The translations under genes were made by a program, and so were the position numbers. Positions 5,128 to 8,437 of a DNA stretch of 8,437 bases are shown here, in pieces. Every line of letters starts with the position of its first letter. The stretch's first letter is position 1. This DNA comes from an uncultured Chitinophagaceae bacterium (GTDB taxonomy: Bacteria; Bacteroidota; Bacteroidia; Chitinophagales; Chitinophagaceae), in NCBI GenBank assembly GCA_937897585.1, contig CALCNY010000296.1:1-8437 (forward strand). The letters run 5' to 3'. The notes under the pieces were generated by a model, which saw nothing but the letters and a program-made list of their open reading frames with translations, did not search any database and was not told the DNA's origin.

Positions 5128-5610
5128 TTACTTTGTAATGATTTTTACATTAGGTGCATAGAAAGGATGTCCTTGTGCATCTTTGGCAATCACATCAAAG
5201 AAATACAATTCTTCACCGGCAACAAGACTTTCCTTGATAATGTTTGTCCATTTTACAGGAAGTGGAGTAGATGTAAAATAATCAGAAGCGATACTGAAAG
5301 TAGGAGTGAACTTACCGGTTTCCTCGTCTTCTGTCATAGCCTTTCTCTTGTATAAAAACTGATAATAAGTAATTGTCAGTGGATTGTTTTTATCATCAGT
5401 TACTTTTAAAGAAGCGCCAATCAATGCCTTCGCTTGGTCTATAGGCATTACAACAGAGTCTTTGGCAACACCAAGAACGGTGAATAGTTTCGGTGGTTTT
5501 ATTTTTATAGCTGTTGTAGATTTTTTTGCTAGTATTTTTTTCTGAGCAAATGTCAGATTACATAAAAACATTAGCATGAAAAGAATCGCCAGGTATTTTG
5601 TTTGTTTCAT
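5128..5610 (-). CDS. Exported protein, possible GldM C-terminal-like domain
   Basis: Not recognised with certainty. The 160 residues begin with a clear Sec signal peptide (MKQTKYLAILFMLMFLCNLTFA, cleavage likely after A22 before QKK), with no lipobox. A lysine-rich linker (24-40) precedes a domain of about 120 residues. Its end, GEELYFFDVIAKDAQGHPFYAPNVKI, follows the pattern at the C-terminus of GldM/PorM, the periplasmic shaft of the type IX secretion and gliding system (D-I-K-A-x-G-P-D-G-K). If related, this is a stand-alone periplasmic copy of that domain without the GldM membrane anchor. It lies 74 nt after valS and directly abuts the acetyltransferase gene. A TACTTTG at 5636-5630 on the minus strand is a one-base-short version of the -7 element. 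Export is well supported; the GldM link is inference. Confidence 0.82.
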   Translation of the reverse strand: MKQTKYLAILFMLMFLCNLTFAQKKILAKKSTTAIKIKPPKLFTVLGVAKDSVVMPIDQAKALIGASLKVTDDKNNPLTITYYQFLYKRKAMTEDEETGKFTPTFSIASDYFTSTPLPVKWTNIIKESLVAGEELYFFDVIAKDAQGHPFYAPNVKIITK

Positions 5611-5684
5611 TTTAATAAAATTAAGTGGCCAAAGTACAACACATATTTTTCTGTAGTATTGATTTAACTTTTTAATGACAAGTT

Positions 5685-8300
5685 TTATTGATTTAAAATT
5701 GCCAGGCTTTCTTCAATCACTTTGATTTTGGTTTCAGCATCGGATTTTTTCTTTTGTTCCAATGCCAATACTTCAGACTTTGCATTTTGAACAAATTTTT
5801 CATTACCCAATTTCTTTTCTACTGTAGCCAAAAATCCAATTAAGTGATTCAGCTCTTTTTCCAAATCAGATTTTTGTGAAGCTGTGTCAATTGGTTGTTC
5901 TGTAACCACATAAAATTTATCCTTTCCTATTACTGTTGTAAAAGAGCCATTGATATTATCATGAGTAAACTCAATGGACTGTGCATTTACCTGCTTTGAT
6001 AAAATACTTTCGATAGAAGAGAATACGGCTTTGTTATCTGTTTGAATAAATAACTTGATGCTTTCTTTTGGTTTAAGTTGTTGTTTGTTTCTTACATCTC
6101 GTAAACCGCTGATGGCGTTCTTTAATAACAAACCATTATTTAGTACAACCGCATTTGGAGCAGTTGCATTTTGGTATTGTTTGATGCATAAATCTTCGTT
6201 TGTTTCTTTAAGAAGATGGAAAATCTCTTCAGAAACAAATGGCATAAATGGATGAAGCAGCTGCATCAGTTCAGTAAAATAGCCAATTGTTTTTTCATAC
6301 ACATTTTTTGAAATCGGTTGTTCGAAACCTGGTTTAATCCATTCTAAATACCAACTGCAGAAATCATCCCAAATCAAAGAGTAAATTGTTTTCAATGCTT
6401 CGCTCAATCTGAATTGCTGCATCATGGTTTCAACTTCAATGCTTACTTCGTTTAATCTGTTTTGGAACCACTCAATGGCAAAGCTGCTTTCGTCTGCATC
6501 AGTTTCAGCTTGTCGACCTTCCCACATTTTTATTAGCTTGAGTGCATTCCAGATTTTGTTATTGAAATTTCTGCCTTGTTCCAAAGCCGATTCATCAAAC
6601 AAAATATCATTACCGGCAGGTGAGGCAATCATGATACCGAAACGTGTGGCATCGGCACCATATTGATCTATCAATGCTAATAAGTCTGGTGAGTTGCCCA
6701 AACTCTTGCTCATTTTTCTTCCTTGCTTATCTCTCACAATTCCTGTGAAATAAACTTCCTGAAATGGCTTTGCATCCATGTATTCAAATCCCGCCATAAT
6801 CATACGTGCCACCCAGAAGAAAATAATTTCAGGTGCTGTAACTAAAGTGTCGGTAGGATAGTAATATTTTATTTCTTCATTATTGGGATTGCTATAGCCT
6901 TTGAAAACTTCGAAAGGCCATAACCAGCTGCTGAACCAAGTGTCCAGACAATCTTCATCTTGCTTTAAAGTAGCGTTTGCAATGCCATGTTCTTTTTCAA
7001 ACACGGCAATGGCATCGGCTTCATTTATGGCAACCACAAATTTTCCATCAGCATCATACCAAGCAGGTATGCGATGTCCCCACCACAACTGGCGACTGAT
7101 GCACCAATCTTTGATGTTCTCCATCCAATGGCGGTAAACATTTTTAAATTTGGCAGGATAGAATTTTATTTCCTCTTCCATTACAGCCTTAAGAGCAGGA
7201 GAGGAGATTTCTTTCATGCTTAACCACCACTGCAAACTCAAGCGAGGTTCTACCACTACATCCGTTCTTTCACTGTATCCAACCTCACTGGTATATTCTT
7301 CTGTTTTTAATAAGTAACCTTTTTCTTCCAATTCAACAGCAATTTTTTTACGCACTTCGAATCTGTCCATACCTACATAAATCTGTGCAGCTTCGCTCAA
7401 TGTGCCATTGTCGTTGAATACATCAATAACTTCTAGATTATGCTTTTGTCCCAGCGTGTAATCGTTAACGTCATGTGCGGGTGTAACTTTCAAAGCACCT
7501 GTTCCGAAGTCCATGGTTACATAATCATCAGCAATGATTTGAATTCTTCTGTTGATTAATGGAACAAAAGCGTATTTACCATGAAGGTGTTTATATCTTT
7601 CATCGTCTGGATGTACGCAAATGGCTGCATCACCCATGATGGTTTCCGGACGAACGGTGGCGATGATGATATGGTCGTCTGTGCCTTCAATGGCATATTT
7701 TAAATGATAAAGCTTTTGTTTGGTTTCTTTACGGATTACTTCTTCATCACTTAAAGCAGTAAGCGCTTTTACATCCCAGTTGATCATTCTTTTGCCACGA
7801 TAGATAGCACCTTTTTGATGTAAGTCCACAAAGATTTTAATTACGGAATCGTAATAATCTTTATCCATGGTAAAAGTGGTGCGGTCCCAATCGAGTGAGC
7901 AGCCCAGTTTTTTAAGCTGTTGCAAAATGATACCACCATATTTTTCTTTCCATTCCCAGGCGTAGGAAAGAAACTCTTCTCTGCTTAAAGAGGATTTGGT
8001 AATGCCTCTTTCTCTGAGCATGGCCACCACTTTGGCTTCTGTAGCAATCGAGGCGTGGTCTGTTCCCGGAACCCAACATGCATTTTTGCCTGTCATGCGT
8101 GCACGACGAATTAAAATATCCTGAATGGTATTATTGAGGCAATGTCCCATGTGAAGTACACCAGTAACATTAGGAGGCGGCATTACAATAGTATAAGGCG
8201 TTCTGCTATCAGGAGTACTTTTAAAATATTCTTTATCAAGCCAATGGCTATACCATTTTTGTTCTGCAGACTGGTGTTCAAAATTTTTACTTAATTCCAT
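5685..8300 (-). CDS. valS: Valyl-tRNA synthetase
   Basis: This class Ia synthetase charges tRNA-Val with valine in the cytoplasm and hydrolyses mischarged Thr-tRNA-Val. From ATG at 8300 the protein has 871 residues, normal for bacterial ValRS. In order: the ATP motif PPPNVTGVLHMGH with HMGH (the HIGH box) at 50-53; WVPGTDHASIATE; the CP1 editing domain with TVRPETIMGD and GTGALKVTPAHDVNDY; the tRNA/zinc-like region DWCISRQLWWGHRIPAWY; DTWFSSWLWPF; GRKMSKSLGN with KMSKS at 529-533; an anticodon-binding helical domain; and a C-terminal coiled coil of about 60 residues (EKELNHLIGFLATVEKKL to the end). An in-frame TTG at 8354 would add 18 residues (FLYFCSQIII...) foreign to the family and is rejected. 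A TATTTTTG at 8345-8338 may be its -7 element. No clear terminator follows. Confidence 0.98.
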   Translation of the reverse strand: MELSKNFEHQSAEQKWYSHWLDKEYFKSTPDSRTPYTIVMPPPNVTGVLHMGHCLNNTIQDILIRRARMTGKNACWVPGTDHASIATEAKVVAMLRERGITKSSLSREEFLSYAWEWKEKYGGIILQQLKKLGCSLDWDRTTFTMDKDYYDSVIKIFVDLHQKGAIYRGKRMINWDVKALTALSDEEVIRKETKQKLYHLKYAIEGTDDHIIIATVRPETIMGDAAICVHPDDERYKHLHGKYAFVPLINRRIQIIADDYVTMDFGTGALKVTPAHDVNDYTLGQKHNLEVIDVFNDNGTLSEAAQIYVGMDRFEVRKKIAVELEEKGYLLKTEEYTSEVGYSERTDVVVEPRLSLQWWLSMKEISSPALKAVMEEEIKFYPAKFKNVYRHWMENIKDWCISRQLWWGHRIPAWYDADGKFVVAINEADAIAVFEKEHGIANATLKQDEDCLDTWFSSWLWPFEVFKGYSNPNNEEIKYYYPTDTLVTAPEIIFFWVARMIMAGFEYMDAKPFQEVYFTGIVRDKQGRKMSKSLGNSPDLLALIDQYGADATRFGIMIASPAGNDILFDESALEQGRNFNNKIWNALKLIKMWEGRQAETDADESSFAIEWFQNRLNEVSIEVETMMQQFRLSEALKTIYSLIWDDFCSWYLEWIKPGFEQPISKNVYEKTIGYFTELMQLLHPFMPFVSEEIFHLLKETNEDLCIKQYQNATAPNAVVLNNGLLLKNAISGLRDVRNKQQLKPKESIKLFIQTDNKAVFSSIESILSKQVNAQSIEFTHDNINGSFTTVIGKDKFYVVTEQPIDTASQKSDLEKELNHLIGFLATVEKKLGNEKFVQNAKSEVLALEQKKKSDAETKIKVIEESLAILNQ

Positions 8301-8337
8301 ATTTTTAAGGAAAGTTTCTTTAATTATAATTTGTGAG

Positions 8338-8345
8338 CAAAAATA
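8338..8345 (-). promoter_or_regulatory. Possible Bacteroidota -7 element before valS
   Basis: The minus strand reads TATTTTTG, an exact TAnnTTTG match, giving a leader of about 32 nt before the ATG at 8300. I see no TTTG at 19-21 nt upstream. Its presence supports ATG 8300 over TTG 8354, which lies upstream of this element and would be absent from such a transcript. Confidence 0.4.
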
Positions 8346-8424
8346 AAGAAACAAAGCTGTAATTATTCTGAAATAAGTAATACCTTAATCGCCCTTTATA
8401 AAATGTATTCAATTGTAGATATAG

Positions 8425-8437
8425 AGATCGGAAGAGC
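8425..8437 (+). other. Illumina adapter remnant at contig end
   Basis: The final 13 bases, AGATCGGAAGAGC, are identical to the common core of Illumina TruSeq adapters. They sit flush with the end of the sequence, as expected when reads run through short inserts and are assembled untrimmed. They should not be read as genomic. Confidence 0.95.

Noticed and set aside
5661..5687. AACTT...AAGTT hairpin after valS as a terminator
   Set aside because: The stem is only 5 A/T-rich pairs with no T-run in the right place, so it was not annotated as a terminator.
8301..8354. TTG-initiated N-terminal extension of valS
   Set aside because: The 18 extra residues are hydrophobic and unlike ValRS N-termini. 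The likely -7 element lies within the extension, so the transcript would not contain the TTG.

Overview
The window reads as an AT-rich chromosomal segment from a member of the Bacteroidota, most likely a Chitinophagaceae-type organism. This rests on protein character (a short TatD, a 241-residue TcdA, a 160-residue exported protein resembling the GldM C-terminus), on the absence of Shine-Dalgarno sequences before most starts, and on octamers of the form TAnnTTTG, the Bacteroidota -7 promoter element, upstream of several genes. The last 13 bases (8425-8437) are identical to the Illumina TruSeq adapter core. The window therefore ends at a contig end with untrimmed adapter, and real sequence stops at 8424.

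Layout from left to right. All genes are on the minus strand except one regulator. pdxJ (vitamin B6 synthesis) enters from the left edge without its 3' end. Upstream of it lie a 47-residue lipoprotein gene that is easily missed, tcdA (tRNA t6A cyclisation) and tatD (metal-dependent nuclease/hydrolase). tatD and tcdA overlap by one base, and the four genes may form one transcript. A repeat-rich gap and a rho-independent terminator separate tatD from ahcY (S-adenosylhomocysteine hydrolase). ahcY is divergent from a plus-strand Lrp/AsnC-family regulator. That regulator converges on a GNAT acetyltransferase gene, with a second repeat-rich gap between them. The GNAT gene directly abuts the exported-protein gene, which follows valS (valyl-tRNA synthetase), the last gene.

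The genes are mostly housekeeping: tRNA charging and modification, the methyl cycle and PLP synthesis. I see no phage, CRISPR, defence or biosynthetic cluster. The unusual material is in the gaps and gene edges. A 9-bp minisatellite (consensus close to TTCAAAAGG) occurs at two loci, each time as inverted arms. At the second locus it brackets a REP-like perfect hairpin, a displaced copy of the regulator gene's 3' tail, and the stop codon of the GNAT gene. tatD has its metal-binding HxH motif upstream of any ATG, GTG or TTG start, implying a rare start codon. pdxJ changes third-position GC from about 29% to about 53% part-way through, which suggests recombination or an assembly join.

Stretches between genes: 664-902 holds the lipoprotein gene and an A/T-tract dyad; 2279-2477 holds the first repeat locus and the terminator; 3804-3921 holds divergent promoters and a dyad; 4423-4623 holds the second repeat locus; 5611-5684 holds nothing I can name; 8301-8424 holds the valS promoter region. 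No gene-free stretch exceeds 300 bases.
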